60,000 nt of DNA from Polytrichum commune (taxonomy: Eukaryota; Streptophyta; Polytrichopsida; Polytrichales; Polytrichaceae). The translations under genes were made by a program, and so were the position numbers. Shown piece by piece: positions 1 to 12,136 of the stretch; the first letter of the stretch is position 1, and every line of letters begins with the position of its first letter. The stretch is taken from contig OX485807.1 of assembly GCA_950295325.1 (NCBI GenBank), positions 23,037,666 through 23,097,665 on the forward strand. Direction: 5' to 3'. The notes under the pieces were generated by a model. It made no database searches and was not told the DNA's origin. It saw only the letters and a list, made by a program, of their open reading frames with translations.

Positions 1-3000
1 CTCATAAGCATTCATAACATTCATGCCATTCCAGCCCCAGTGGCCCTGGTCTGCATTCAAGTAATTATTAGCAGGTTGACCAGTGCTCCCATGGGTTATA
101 TTTGCAAAGGCAGCAGCTGAACTTTGAGCATAAGCTTGAGCAGCAGCAGCAATAGCTGCCTCGTCAATCTTGTGTTTCGACTCTGCTGGATTTTCACTAG
201 AACTCTTGTTCTCCGGAATCTCCATAGCCACCGCTGCACCACTGGATTTACGAGTAAGAGAGGTAGATGTTGTCATATCGTCTGATGATTTCCTGTGTGG
301 CCTTGTGTCACTGTCTTGAGAAGGTTGTATTGGTTTAATAGAAGCTTGAACTCCTCCCTCAATTCCTGACCTTCGTGAAGCTTTCATGGTCTTTTCCAGG
401 AAGGCTTTTAGCTGCCAACTCAACCATGACAAACTCATTAGAGGCAGGAAATGTCTGCAGTCAAAACTTTCTGTCAAATGTAGTTAGCTCAACAGAGCAG
501 GAGGACACTTGGGACAGCAGTTATCAACATAGTCTCAAGTACCAGCAGGACCAAGGCATTTAGCTAAAGGATAAAAGCTGAAAAATCTGACAATTGAGCA
601 GGCTACTTAGTTGGAATTCACACCTCCCGTGCCTGCTTAGGTGTGAAAAGCTTCAAATACGACCCGTTGACGAGCTCCACCAATCTGTTGTACAATTCAA
701 ATGTCAATAGCAATGAGAAATTCTTAACTAGTCCAAATTTCCACATCTTTGGCATGAAGTGCAATCAACAGCACAGTACTCGACAACAGCATACCCACCT
801 TGGAAATGTGTCTGTATCTCGCTCTTGCTCCCTTCCCCTCGCGGTGTTCCAAACCTGCCATCAGCATTGACATGTATCAGAAACCTTCCTCTGTACATAC
901 AATCCTTTAGATGGTAAATGAAAATTGATATGTCTTCCAAAATTTATGCTCGCCATTCTCCACAGCTATGTTGAAATGTGGAGCTCACAAAAGTCAGCAC
1001 TCTAAATAAACACCAAGCCAAAAAGCATCCACAGTGACTCACAACATACACAGCCCGAAGCCCTTGAAACACCTTTGTTGCAAGCTTAGGGACATCACGA
1101 GGCAATCCATCTGATTGATTCACATTCAAAGAACTTCTCTGCCTTCCAAGATCTTCAAGTAATTGCATAGCATGGCCAAGTCGTCGACAAGTGCTTATAA
1201 ATGATCTGTCAACCAGGAAAATTCAGTTGAAGGTTAATAACAGATGAGAGGTTGGATTGTGCAGCATGTCTACTAAACGCCAGTCACATCATCATCTAAC
1301 TTTGTCATGCATCTTCAACATACATGTAGAGGGAGTGGGAAATACATCTAAAGGGCGGAAACTGGATATCGATACACATTAAAGCCAAGGGAGTGTTGAG
1401 CCAAATGATAAAATCTTATCGTACTTTTGAGCGTCTTTCACAGTGACGCTCTTCAGCAATGAACCCACTTGAGCAATCCGTTCTCTTCTCTCTTCTCGTA
1501 TTCTATGTTCTCCTTGAAGTTTCTCTCTTTCTGCATCTCTGCTTAAGCGGTGTCGCAAGTCGTCATCCTGAAGACGCACAAAACTATCTCTGGATAGAGA
1601 CCTGGAATGTGAAGGACGGGATTGAAAACTAAGTCGAGAAGAGAGCGAAGACTTCTTGCTGTTCCCATTACGTAATATTCTTTCCTCACTATGAGTGTTG
1701 TCTGCTTGAAGATCCTCGGACTTATCTCGAGATGGTGACCTGGAGCTTGGAGCATGAGTTGTTGGGTTTAGTTCAATTTCACCCTCTTCTATTTCACCCT
1801 CTTCTCGAACTTCAAGTGGAGGAGCAGCAGCAGCCGCATTGTCGTCACTTTGAAATTGCTTTCCTCGTTTAGATGCAGATGGTCCATCACAAGAGTGAAA
1901 AGAATCATCATCATCACTTGAGGTTGGACGGTGCACAAGTGATGATGATAGTTTTCGGTCTGCTCTCTCCCTTTCCTTCTCCCTTTCCCTTTCCCTGTCT
2001 CTTGCTCTCTGTTTTTCGCCTTCCCAAACTCTGTCTCTTTCATTTCTCCGCTCCCTCTCCACATCCCCAACTTCTAAGTCTTCCCTTCGCGATGATGACG
2101 ATGAGATCAGCTTACCATCTCGTCGTCTTGATGATGACGATGACCTAATATCTCTCCTTGAGATGACAACTGTGCGACTCTCATCCCTACCAAATCTTCT
2201 CCTCACTTGTAAATCCTCCTCTACCTCCGGCCACTTCCTCTCCTTCCCATTCCCATACCCCATGGCACTTCTCATCCTCCTCCTATCATACAACCTCTCC
2301 CTCATATCGTACCCTTCAGGTATGCTCACCGACATTTCGATTGCATCCGAACCTCTTTCAACCTGCCACTCCATCATCATCTCATCTTCCTCATCATTGC
2401 ACTTGGCATCATCGAAACTCTGCAATCCTTCTGCTGCCTGGTCATCATCACCCTCCTCTTTATCGCTAGGGGATTTCACAAGCTTAAAGCCTGGGCCACC
2501 TTGCACCGCTTGTGCCCAAGCAAGATTGTACAAATTTGGTGGATAACTACTATTCGGTGACGCTAGGTATGTAGGTTTCTCCCTCAACCAAGGAATTACA
2601 TCATCGTTGACATCTCTTTTGAAGAGTTCATCCCTACCCTTCGATGGCCTGCCAACAACATCATTGCCATTATCATCCAAGCTGGCCATTTTTTTAAGCG
2701 AGAAGCTCTCGGGCTCGGTGTCTCCAGCCTCAAGGTTCAGGTTTAAATCTAAGGGCTCTTTCTCTGGTTTTATGTCTTCACCAACCTCTTCTTCTGTTTC
2801 GGAAATTTCCCCCTCCTCTTGATCGTCACTATAAGAAGACTGAAGTCGAAGCTCATCACAAGTCACAGGTGTTTCCTTTCCATCCCTAGAAGGAATTCCA
2901 TCATCCTCTCGCACGGCTGGACCTTCTTCTTCGCCTACATCGGGGGCCATTTTCAAGCAGATTCCAGAGTCTTCCTCCAGATATTTTGTCAGCTTCCAGG

Positions 3001-3037
3001 AATTGCTCCGGGGAGGGGATAGATTCAACAGCTCCAT
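1..3037 (-). CDS. CPL3: RNA polymerase II CTD phosphatase-like 3 (CPL3-type), N-terminal half, partial
   Basis: CPL3/CPL4 proteins are nuclear FCP1-family phosphatases that dephosphorylate Ser residues of the Pol II C-terminal repeat and repress stress-responsive transcription. Exons on the minus strand, spliced by eye: 3037-1425, 1205-1043, 854-799, 684-624 and 411-1 (continuing off the window). All junctions are GT..AG and keep frame. The start ATG is at 3037. Visible parts are an EEGEISE motif (residues 74-80), LYNLAWAQAVQ (169-179, the most diagnostic CPL3 match), an Arg/Glu- and Ser-rich low-complexity stretch (about 280-365), EEGEIEEGEIEL (412-423), then a conserved helical segment spliced over exons 1-4 that ends in RLVELVNGSYLKLF. 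Exon 5 gives a Ser/Ala-rich linker. The FCP1 catalytic domain (DxDxT) and BRCT domain expected further downstream are not in the window. An LDLNLNL stretch at 96-102 resembles an EAR repression motif. Family assignment rests on remembered Arabidopsis CPL3 sequence and collinear motif order; I am confident of the family but not of CPL3 versus CPL4. Confidence 0.88.
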
Positions 3038-3960
3038 GTGTTGTTAAGACATCAGGTAGGATTACAGGACTCAATAGATTTCCTCAAACATTCCAAAATT
3101 TACAAGTATACCAGTTCTCTCTGACAATTTTTCTTTACACCTTCATCCAAATCAGCCGAACAGTGCCATATCGTAACAACAGTCCTTCATGTATGTCCCC
3201 TCGATCACGCCATCCCTAAGCGCAAAGAACCCCCTCCATCATCACGTTCCACACATTATCATCATCATCTCAATCTTTGCCGCAATAATGCCAGATCTTA
3301 GAAACCGCTGATAATATCATCGAGCGCCTGTACTGCTCCCACTTTAAAGCCAAGATCCCGTTGCACTCACATATGTAGGAGACGCATGGGGAAAATTAAG
3401 ACAAATCTTCACGGATCTATCTCACACCAAGCTAATCACTCTCGGATGTGGCCGAAGCTCCATTTCCACCTCCAGATCCACATGGGAGGAAGCCTAGCCT
3501 CGAAGCGCTGGAAGCCTCGTTGACCAGGCTTGCAACTTCCCGCCGAAACTTACCTAGGCTTGAAACCCCGATGCGCTGATTCCCGACGGAAGTATCGCCC
3601 GCCAGCCAGCCAGCCAGCCCGCCCTAAGTTAGTCGCTCAAAAAGCAAACCAAGTTTTCAATCTCCAACTCCACGATTCTTTTTATCCGTCTGCTGTTTGC
3701 AGTGAGGAGAATCACCAACCTTACGGAACGCGAAGAGGTGTGGCAAAAACAAAAGCGAAGCTCACAAAACGGAAGACGAAGAAGAAGAAGAAAAGTCTTC
3801 CTAAGTTGAAACCCTAACAAGGCCAGGCGAAGGCTAAGCCAGGCCTGAGAGCACAAAAGTTACGAACCTCGCCGAGATCTCAATCGAGGTCTTGACTGAC
3901 CGAGGCTTCCCTCCCCGCCTCGCGGTTAGGGGCCACGTGTCCTCCTTCTCACCGTTGAAG
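3038..3960 (-). promoter_or_regulatory. 5' leader and probable promoter region of the CPL3-like gene
   Basis: About 0.9 kb upstream of the CPL3-like start is richer in G/C than the repeat desert beyond it and holds no convincing ORF. It includes a short GCCA tandem run near 3598-3620. Transcription presumably starts here on the minus strand, possibly with a 5' UTR intron, but I cannot place the start site. Confidence 0.4.
3932..3941. promoter_or_regulatory. G-box / ABRE-like element
   Basis: The sequence GCCACGTGTC contains a perfect palindromic CACGTG core at 3934-3939 with the flanks preferred by plant bZIP (ABF/ABI5) factors. It sits about 900 bp upstream of the CPL3-like ATG. CPL3 is known as a regulator of ABA responses, which makes feedback attractive, but that is inference. 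A hexamer of this kind is also expected by chance. Confidence 0.3.
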
Positions 3961-4553
3961 CACCGATGCCTACGGTCCTCTATTCCGTGCACGCTTCACG
4001 AAATCACCCCCACTACACTTATTATAATAATTAGTGTGACTAATTACACCATGGACCATGGAAGATGGCCGATTTTCTTTAAAAAAATCAATCCAAAATG
4101 CCTTTGGGCCCTTCACTAGGTGTAAACCACATGTGCACCAAGAGGAATGACCATGCACCAATAAGTGAATGCGTTGATTGTTTTAATATATGTCCAAAAA
4201 ATAAAATTTTGAGAACAAATAAATAAAATTTGATTTTCACCGTTCTCTTGTCTTCATCTCCTCTTCCCCAAAAACAAATTATCCAAATATTATTATAACA
4301 ACAGTTACCTGCCATGGGCCCTTTCCTTTTTCTACTAAAGCACCTCTTTTGCCTGTCCTGCCACAAAATCCGTTGGACCATGTCACTAGATAATGTGATC
4401 CTTAAAATATGTCTTTTGAGGACCTCAAACTCCATGGTCACTCTGACATTCTTTCTTTGGTGTAAACCGAAGTGGTCCTGGGACAAGCTCAACAACTAAC
4501 CATAGGTTTTACATGGCCTTGGGACGACTTTGTGGTCCATGGTGTAAACCACC

Positions 4554-4755
4554 CCTTACTATTCGGAGTTACACAAAATTTTCTTTTTTTATTGATGTAA
4601 TTGTTACCAAGTAATGTTGCTAATGGGCTATAAGGTCCAAATCCCAATTTGACATTCATTGGTAAAACATGAGATATACAATATGTAGATAGAGCATTGC
4701 GTAATTTTCAAGTAATATGTGACACTAAATACAATATTTAGTGTACTTATTAATT
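4554..4755. repeat. MITE relic, 'ATTTAGTG' family B (left end decayed)
   Basis: It shares the signature of the family B copies at 8120-8353 and 23272-23486: a TTCGGAGTTACACA block on the left, a central 'aatttgacattcattgg' segment, GCATTGCGTAA, and a right terminus GACACTAAATACAATATTTAGTGT. The left terminal inverted repeat is missing or decayed. It is non-coding. Confidence 0.55.
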
Positions 4756-5640
4756 TTCAACATTCACAATGCTTTGAGTTACATGATATTATGTATCAAA
4801 ATGATAACATGTATATTGTATGTGAAACATGTGTGTGTGTCGAAGAGAGATATATGTTATGATATTGTATAATAAATTGTTATTGCCCTTCCTCGATGTT
4901 CTTTTTTAGTTTCACGAGGCGACCAAATTATTGCACCACTATTATAACATAATCTTCTTTTGAAGAACCGAAACTTGGAAAAACATAAAATAAGCAACAT
5001 TGCCAACAAGGCAACGTGGTCAGGTGTGTCACCTCAACTCCACATAAGATGTCACGTACATAACATATAACATCATCAACATGTCTGCCGTATTTGTGGT
5101 CCCTTTGTGACCTACCTCCAATTTCAATGAGAGAAAACCTTAGGTAATTGTAAAGATGAAACTTGTATAAAGTAAAAGAACAATCATACATTGACATTCC
5201 TTCATTGTGCATTGTGTATCCAACATGCAAATATTCATGGAACTTAAAAAAAACAACATAATCAATAAAGCATTCCTCACTATTGAAGCACTGATGCCTA
5301 CATCCCTTGTTCACGTTCGTACTTCATGAACACACCCAATGACTCTCAACAATAACAACTTAAACAAATAACAACTTCCAACAATAATTAATATTATACC
5401 ATACCAAAGTGATACATTGTTCTAAAGATGGTCCATGTGGACCTATTATGAACACCCTATCCTCAAGTGGTTACCACTGTACAATGGTCCTAGATCTGAG
5501 ACTTGAACTAAAGAGACGTGCTAGATTCTAGTATATAGAAGCCAATTGTGTGGGATGTCCATGATAGACACATATACCTTTAGATTGTTCTATCATTCGG
5601 CACATTCAAAGTGTCGCTGAGAATAGCTTGATTTTAGCCT

Positions 5641-5702
5641 AATTAGAATTGGCACCAATTTCAAATGAAAGAGGGCCAAATGAAATTGGTTCCAATTCTA
5701 AT
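5641..5702. repeat. Compact near-perfect hairpin (23-bp arms)
   Basis: The left arm at 5641-5663 (AATTAGAATTGGCACCAATT..) pairs with the right arm at 5680-5702 with a single mismatch, around a loop of about 16 nt. It could be a very small foldback MITE or a transcribed stem-loop. No ORF covers it and I see no promoter. Confidence 0.6.
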
Positions 5703-8119
5703 TCTACCAAGTAAATTCGTTTTCTTCGATTTGATAATTCATTACATCAAAGCTTTGTCATAATCCATGTTGAATCCTAGAGCTAAAATTACAATGGTTG
5801 AGCTTATTTGTATGATTTCCGAGCACTTCATTGGGACTTGTCGCTTAATGGTTGGATTCACACTGCCCCTTCTTTTGCATTTAAAAACGGTGCCACTTTT
5901 TTTATGTGATGGAGCCTGAGTGGGGACCCGGATTGAGGTCCCAAATGAAGTGTTATTAAGGGCATGCGGGTGTTTTACGGTACGTTTTTCAAGTTCTACA
6001 AATTCTACCGACTAGGTTTACACAACAAAACTCGTGTTGCAATAGCAAATTTAAGACGAAGCTTCAATAGAAATTGGATTGAAAATCATACTTCTCCTAA
6101 GTTACTTTATAGTTAAATGAAAGTGCACGTTTGTTGAATTTCTTAATCGAATACATAGATCTTCTTAGTTGTATTCACTATTTGAGTGTAGGGTAGTTGA
6201 TAATATTCAAAGATCTAGTACATGCTCTTTTAAACATGTATCTTCATGGATTTTGCTCTTTGACCCTCACCAAACCACATACCATTCAAAAACAATGGTA
6301 CGCTTAAGAAAAGAAACCAAATAAAGCACTTTTCACACCAAGTGGTTGGCTAGGGTTACAATAATAGCCTAACACCAATTTAAAATAGAAGTTGAACCTT
6401 TGAACTTTCTCCCCCAGCCCGTTAACACCAAAATTAACAAACATTGTTCTATTTCTTCACACCAAAGCAAGTGTTAAGAGAATTGTTAACTCGCCATAAA
6501 TCGAAGAGGTAAGACTAGATGTAGTGTTCACACACCTAGACTAGAACTGAAGAAGGTTGGTGACAATGTGCCCGGAAACTTCTTTCACAAATTGAAACTA
6601 CCACAAGTACCGAATTGCATTTCGTAGACATAGCCTTGCACGATACCAAACCGCATTTTGTAGGGCGAAAGAAAGAAAGAAGAATTGTCATTCAAGGACT
6701 TGTGCCTAGGAACTTCAGTTGTGTATGGAAATTTAATTCAAAATTCATCTAGTCGAGAAACTATCTTCGCCGAAGGCAAAAGTACTTCACACTTCGGACC
6801 AGGGAATATTTTGTGTTTGTCTTTGTATGTGTCGAAGATAGATGGTTGTATTGTGGGCTTGGAAGAGGTTCTCATGAATACTTCATTTGTTCTCATGCTT
6901 GGGGAGATGATACAATCTTCCATGGATTCACCACAAAACAATCCTCCATTCTCTCTTCTTGATATCAAAGTTAGAACTACACGTGCAGCAACGCAATATT
7001 TACTTGCAACAACAACAACAATTCATCGATATAGATTGTCTAGCAATTTGGAGAATATATTGAACATGGATCTAGGGGATTGGGTGAAAGGCCCGTAGTA
7101 TTGGATGGTTCTTATAATTTGTGTTGACAAAATTTGAAAACACACATTAGGTTCAACATTTCAGGATGTCGAAAGAGACGATATTTCAAACGTGCCAAGA
7201 TTTGAGACCTTATGAGGGTACTCCAACTTATGCTAAATGGGATGTATGTGTTCATTAACAATCCTATTACCATCACTATGAACCCTAACAAGTATTGTGC
7301 ATTCACACATAATGGTAGAAAATATGTCACATAATATTGTAATCATTAATTTCAACCAAAGTGTTAGTCAAGAGTTTGTTGTCTTGCATATAATGCTTTC
7401 CGTGTTTAGTAAGTGTTTAGTGCATGCTCGATGTTGGTGTGGAGCTTTGAACAAACAACTTTTTATATTGGCTCATTAAGGGCCAACCTCATTTTGGCAT
7501 GCCAAGAGGTGCGAGTTTTTTAATTGACAACAAATATCAAGGTTGTCTTCAATATGTCATTATCATCATTTCACTCACTCGTTGATGCAGGTATGCCACA
7601 TTTTTTAGTTGAGAGTAAGTTAGAACAAAGGGGAGTTTGGATCTCAAATTCATCTACCTTGTCCTCATTATGTGTATCTCAATGAAATACTTTCAATCTA
7701 ATGTGAATATGTTGTAAGTCTGACATCCAAATATGTATTACAAAGCACTACAATAATTTTTCATGGACAATGCATGTTTGATGCAATTATATAGAGATCA
7801 AACAAAGAGATTGTGTAGGGTGAGGTTTCTATGTATGTCGATCATCCACAAAACTCTAGTCAAAATGAGGACAAATGATGATAAAATCAAGTGGGTTGGG
7901 ATCTGTATGTGCCAACCAACCAACCAACCATTGCTATCTCGTGATCAGTGGGTGCATGGAAGTCTAGTGGTCCATGGTCACAACCCTCCACATATTGTTA
8001 GACAACCAAAATGTGTTGTTTGGATGCTACTGTTGTCTTCATGAGAACACATCCAACCCATTATTATCTAAGAATCTAGTGGATCAACGATAAACATGGA
8101 AATCCACCAATACGAGATC
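5703..8119. other. Intergenic, no recognisable gene
   Basis: This is A/T-rich, CpG-poor sequence. The longest open frame (about 6685-7098, plus) does not begin at ATG and resembles no family I know. I regard the stretch as decayed repeat DNA without a supportable feature. Confidence 0.5.
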
Positions 8120-8353
8120 ACACTAAACATGACATCTAGTGTCACTAACTATTGGGAGTTACACAATGATCTACCTTTATACTACTAATATGATGTTTTG
8201 CCAAGCAAAGACGAGTAATATTCTATAATGTCCAAACAACCAATTTGACACTTGATAACAAAAAATGAAATATACAAGTAAATAGTAATAGCATTGCGTC
8301 AATTCCACAAAGGAAGTGACACTCACTGCATACAATATCTAGTGTCTAGTGTA
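8120..8353. repeat. MITE, 'ATTTAGTG' family B
   Basis: The left end reads ACACTAAACATGACATCTAG then TGTCACTAACTATTGGGAGTTACACAATG. The right half mirrors it as GCATTGCGTCAATTCC ... GTGACACTCACTGCATAC, ending in CTAGTGT. The nested inverted organisation and the central 'attctataatgtccaaacaacc' block match the other family B copies. There is no coding capacity. Confidence 0.6.
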
Positions 8354-8616
8354 CTTACTGACAAAATACAAGTCCCCTGAATCGCTAAGCGTTTGATAAT
8401 AATGGAATCCTAGGTTAAGATGCTTAGGTCATGTCAGAATGGCTTTGATATCGATCGTCTGCTGAAGAGATTGAACAATGTCAGGCATCTTTTTTTCACT
8501 TGTTATCATGAGATTGAGACTCTTAGATATCGAATACGAGGTAACTTAAGTTATGTTGAGGTCCAGATTTCAAGTGATAATACTGATGAGGAGATTAGAA
8601 GTGGCACCTCATTATG

Positions 8617-8943
8617 ACTACACTAAAAAGGATATTTAGTGTTTGATACACTAAACATGAACGCACACACTAAATGTCAATAACCCTACGAAAGTAAGTA
8701 ACATTAAATGTAAACTCAACCACTAAATATCAACTTTGGTGATATGTGGAAGTTACATGTTTGAATTTAGTGTTAGTAAGGATATGAATACCGTGCTTCA
8801 CAAGGAGGGAGATGACAGTAGGGAAAGTAGCGGCACATTTATGTCTAACACTAATTATCAAGGAATTGAAAATTAATGTTGAGTAGGGTAGGGTGGTAAC
8901 AACATTGAATATAACCAAACATTAGATATCCATCTTAGTGTAT
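8617..8943. repeat. MITE, 'ATTTAGTG' family A, copy 1
   Basis: The terminus ACTACACTAAAAAGGATATT then TAGTGTTTGATACACTAAA is closely repeated by the copy at 31660-31939. Shared internal blocks include AAAGTAAGTAACATTAAATG and ATATGTGGAAGTTACATGTT. The right terminus is decayed relative to copy 2. Several internal ACTAAA/TTTAGTG sub-repeats are present. Confidence 0.65.
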
Positions 8944-8948
8944 TGAGA

Positions 8949-8983
8949 GAGAAAAGGAAGGAAGGAAGGAAGGAAGGAAGGAA
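8949..8983. repeat. (GGAA)n microsatellite
   Basis: A run of GGAA units on the plus strand lies just left of the LINE relic. On the LINE's own (minus) strand it reads as a TTCC tail downstream of the element, which is where non-LTR elements often carry a simple-repeat tail. Confidence 0.75.
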
Positions 8984-10650
8984 CTTCATGGTTTTTTTTA
9001 CCCTGATATGCGGTGTCCGTTCACCACCTTCCTTTCATGTCTGCTTGAGCATGAGAGTGATGACGGTTTAGTGCCTATTTTCATAGGTGGACCATGTGCT
9101 TAGTGTTAGGATTATGTGTTCTATGTTAGTTTTGGGTTTTAATGTTAGTAAGTGTGTTTAGTCAAGTGGTATTGGGGCTTGTTTCTTTTCTACTTTCCTT
9201 TTGCTTAGGATTATGTGTGTTAAGTACCTTATAGCAATTTGGGAGAAGGATTCCATTAGTTTATGGATTTTGCAGTTGGGAATTTGTAGTTCTTGGAGGA
9301 GTTTAATAGTTGTTGTATGTATAGTGCCCCTTTTGCCTGCCTTGATTATAATGGGTGGTAGTACAATCCACCCTAGTTGGAATAAGAGTGGGTGGAGGAT
9401 GGCGTATTTATCAAATTTCGGTTGGTGGGTTCTACAAGGAATCTATCGTTACAGTAAGTGAATTCGGATATTTGTACTTTGAGGTTTGGGTTGGGTGTGA
9501 AAGGTGCTTTATCTATAGGTGGGCCTCCTACGATGCATATTGTATTGGATCTTAAGTCAAGTTGGACATTTACATCTTGGTAGATAGCATGTGCATGAGA
9601 GTACCCATGAGGGCAGGGTGTTGTCAGGTGTGCAGTCTTTAATGTTATTGGCATTGATTAGGGTAAAACAACGGGTTGTGAAGTGGGGGAATAGTGTGTG
9701 TATTGCTTTGTCCTTAGATTGTTTATGTGTTTATCGAGGAGGAGGCCTAGAGCCTCCTGCCGAAATGTTGCCCTCTGAGGCGGCCACGTCGCCTCAGAGG
9801 TTAGTGCAACATGATAGTAGGTGGAGGCACCAATCACTTTGGTGGCATGTGCATAGGTTACATGTTGGGATATGTCTTGTTTGAGGATGTGTTTTTTTGG
9901 TAGTCCCGTAGATATCTTCCATATCTAAATTTGAGGGTTTATTTTATGTGCATCGGTAATCCACAGGGGCATCCCATAATAAATTTGACCATTTAATGTG
10001 TAGTTTGTGTTTGGAGAACCATTTGTCTATATTGGGTATTGTAGTTTTTGCATGGGAGATGAGTGCGCTACGTATTCTTTTTCTATGTAGTTTTTTATTA
10101 GGTTGCGGACGAAGCTATCATGTTGCGTGGATGTTAGGGGGGACAAATGGCCAATGAGGTGGAAAGGGGTTTCTACAATGCAAAGTTGTTTTGCTCCTTG
10201 CTTGGCCGATTTATTAGCTTCGCCATTTCCAACGATGTTTGTGTGGGCTCTGACTTTGCGGATGATGATATTGTGGTGGGATGTTTTTAGTGTATTTATA
10301 ATTCGGGTTACAAGGAGCTTATTTGGGTAGCTATAATGGGAGGATGGGTTTCTTATGTGGTCAAGGAAAAGATATTGAGCCTATCCGTGAATATGAATGT
10401 ATCGGTTGGGAGCATTTTGATGTGTTCTGCAGTGATATTAGATACGTATAATTATGCTTGGGGGTGCCTAGGGGTTGTGTGGTTGTGTTATATCTTGGGT
10501 GCAAGGTAGAGTTTGGGGTTGTGAGAGGTGGTGGGGGTAGTGGCTTGCAAAAGTGCACTTTTCAAAATGCTAGATTTTGTATGGTATTTACCTTGGAATT
10601 CTTGAATGAGGAGTATGTGTGTGTTCGTGCGATCTTGGATTTGGGGTAGG
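8984..10650 (-). mobile_element. Decayed LINE (non-LTR retrotransposon) 3' part with RNase H domain
   Basis: On the minus strand around 10320-10186 a frame reads VTRIINTLKTSHHN, then RKVRAHTNIVGNGEANKSAK, the C-terminal block of the RNase H domain found in L1-type plant LINEs. Upstream on the same strand (about 10440-10380) TDTFIFTD resembles the beta-strand with the central catalytic Asp. The usual final Asp of the NEEADKLAK-type motif is Asn here, and frames are broken elsewhere, so it is dead. The remaining sequence toward 9 kb is probably the LINE 3' tail; it resembles a second relic at 22330-22800. No host gene is visible. Confidence 0.7.
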
Positions 10651-12136
10651 CCACTAATGTTGGAGGAGGAGAATCATATTCCTAAATATGTGTATGGTTG
10701 GTTTTGCAAGAGGATGGGGAGTTGTTATTTATAGTTATAAATGCAAGGGGTCGTAGTTTTGATTTGCAAGAGGTTGTAGTTTATGACTGTTAAAAAGGGG
10801 ATTGTTGCATACTAAATTAAACTAATTCACGCTGTGAAGCTAATCCCCCGGTGTGAACTAAAAACATATTCGCATATGAATATTCCCTCTAATCATTGTT
10901 ACCTTGGTAAACTTTTATGTAACTTATATTTGTACCCTAAACTATAGGTTTATGTGATCACTTTAATGAGAAGAGAATCTTCACGTTGATGATGAGAACA
11001 GCTCGAATATGTACCTACGATTGACCGGATAGATTGCGAATACTATACATGACAAATGGCCTTGTATGCATCGATGTTCAGATAAAGTAACCAGTTCATC
11101 ATAAAATTCAGAATATAAGAGAAAGTTAAGCTAAAGCTTAAAAGTTACATAAACTTTCAAAAGTAAACAAACACGAATTAGAATGAATTAGAAACTAAAA
11201 TAATCACATGTGGAATCCCTAAATGGTGACAAGCATTAGTCCAGGGGTCATTTACAACAATCCACATAGAAGAAGCCACCTTCCACAACATATCCACTCG
11301 GTTTCATCCCCACACATATGGAACCCTATGTCTTGATTTTCTGCTACATCTCTACAGTAATGGGACGACACAAGCAAAATTGTTGTATGGCATATGTAGT
11401 AAGACTCCAACTTGGATACAAGGAAACCATGAGAGGAAAGACAAGACCATGAAGTGTGGAAACAACAGCCAAAAGGCACCTACAAATGACAAATCTCTGT
11501 AGTTACAGACGTGATGCATGTACTTCACCAACACAAAAAATAAAATATAGATGATCGGAGATGACAACAAATCGAAGATAACCAGATCCACACACCTGAG
11601 AAAAAATGGTATTCATAGAAGTTTCCAAGTCTTAATATTACCAGTTGGCATTGTAACTACAAAATAACATGATCAATTGCGACTCCTATACTAAGGACAA
11701 ATCTGTAACTCAAAAGGGTGTCTCAGTTTACAGAAGAAAACCGCTGGGAAGTAACTCACCTTTTACATTGGTCTCTATGTTGACTTTACAGTCCTTTGGA
11801 CATAGTCCTGAAAATATTCAATTGCTTGGACACGCGGCCCACCGATCACTACCACGGCAAGGTTCAAGGCATGCCAATAGCTTTGCATGGGCATGCTTGC
11901 TCAGAAGCGATACGCCAGAATTATTACAGTGGGAATCTAACACCTCTTGGATACCTACTCAATGTCTTGTCTATGAACTACAATCATATCACAAACCAAT
12001 CTATGTCAGTGGGTGAGAAACCTCTACATAATAAATTATGAACTATGCTAACCACACTTATACAACCAAAAACATACAAGGGCAAGGTCTGTCCATAACT
12101 ATGCCAAAAGAAGCTGAAACTCAAAATCTTGCCACC
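10651..12136. other. Intergenic and probable 3' flank of the TCHQD GST gene
   Basis: No family-recognisable ORF occurs. The right-hand part (about 12040-12136) is probably the 3' UTR of the minus-strand GST. I see no canonical AATAAA in the first 100 nt downstream of its stop. The left part may extend the LINE relic. Confidence 0.5.

Noticed and set aside
1543-2546. Several open frames on both strands overlapping the CPL3-like exon 1
   Set aside because: They are shadows of the Arg/Glu/Ser-rich low-complexity coding region; only the 3037-to-1425 frame continues through spliced exons with family motifs.
3934-4560. Possible 530-bp MITE bounded by TACACCATGGACCA inverted ends
   Set aside because: Only about 16 bp match, the interior has no family copy in the window, and no target duplication was seen.
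6685-7098. 137-codon open frame on the plus strand
   Set aside because: Non-ATG start, no recognisable motif, no splice-linked partner and no change of composition from the surrounding non-coding DNA.
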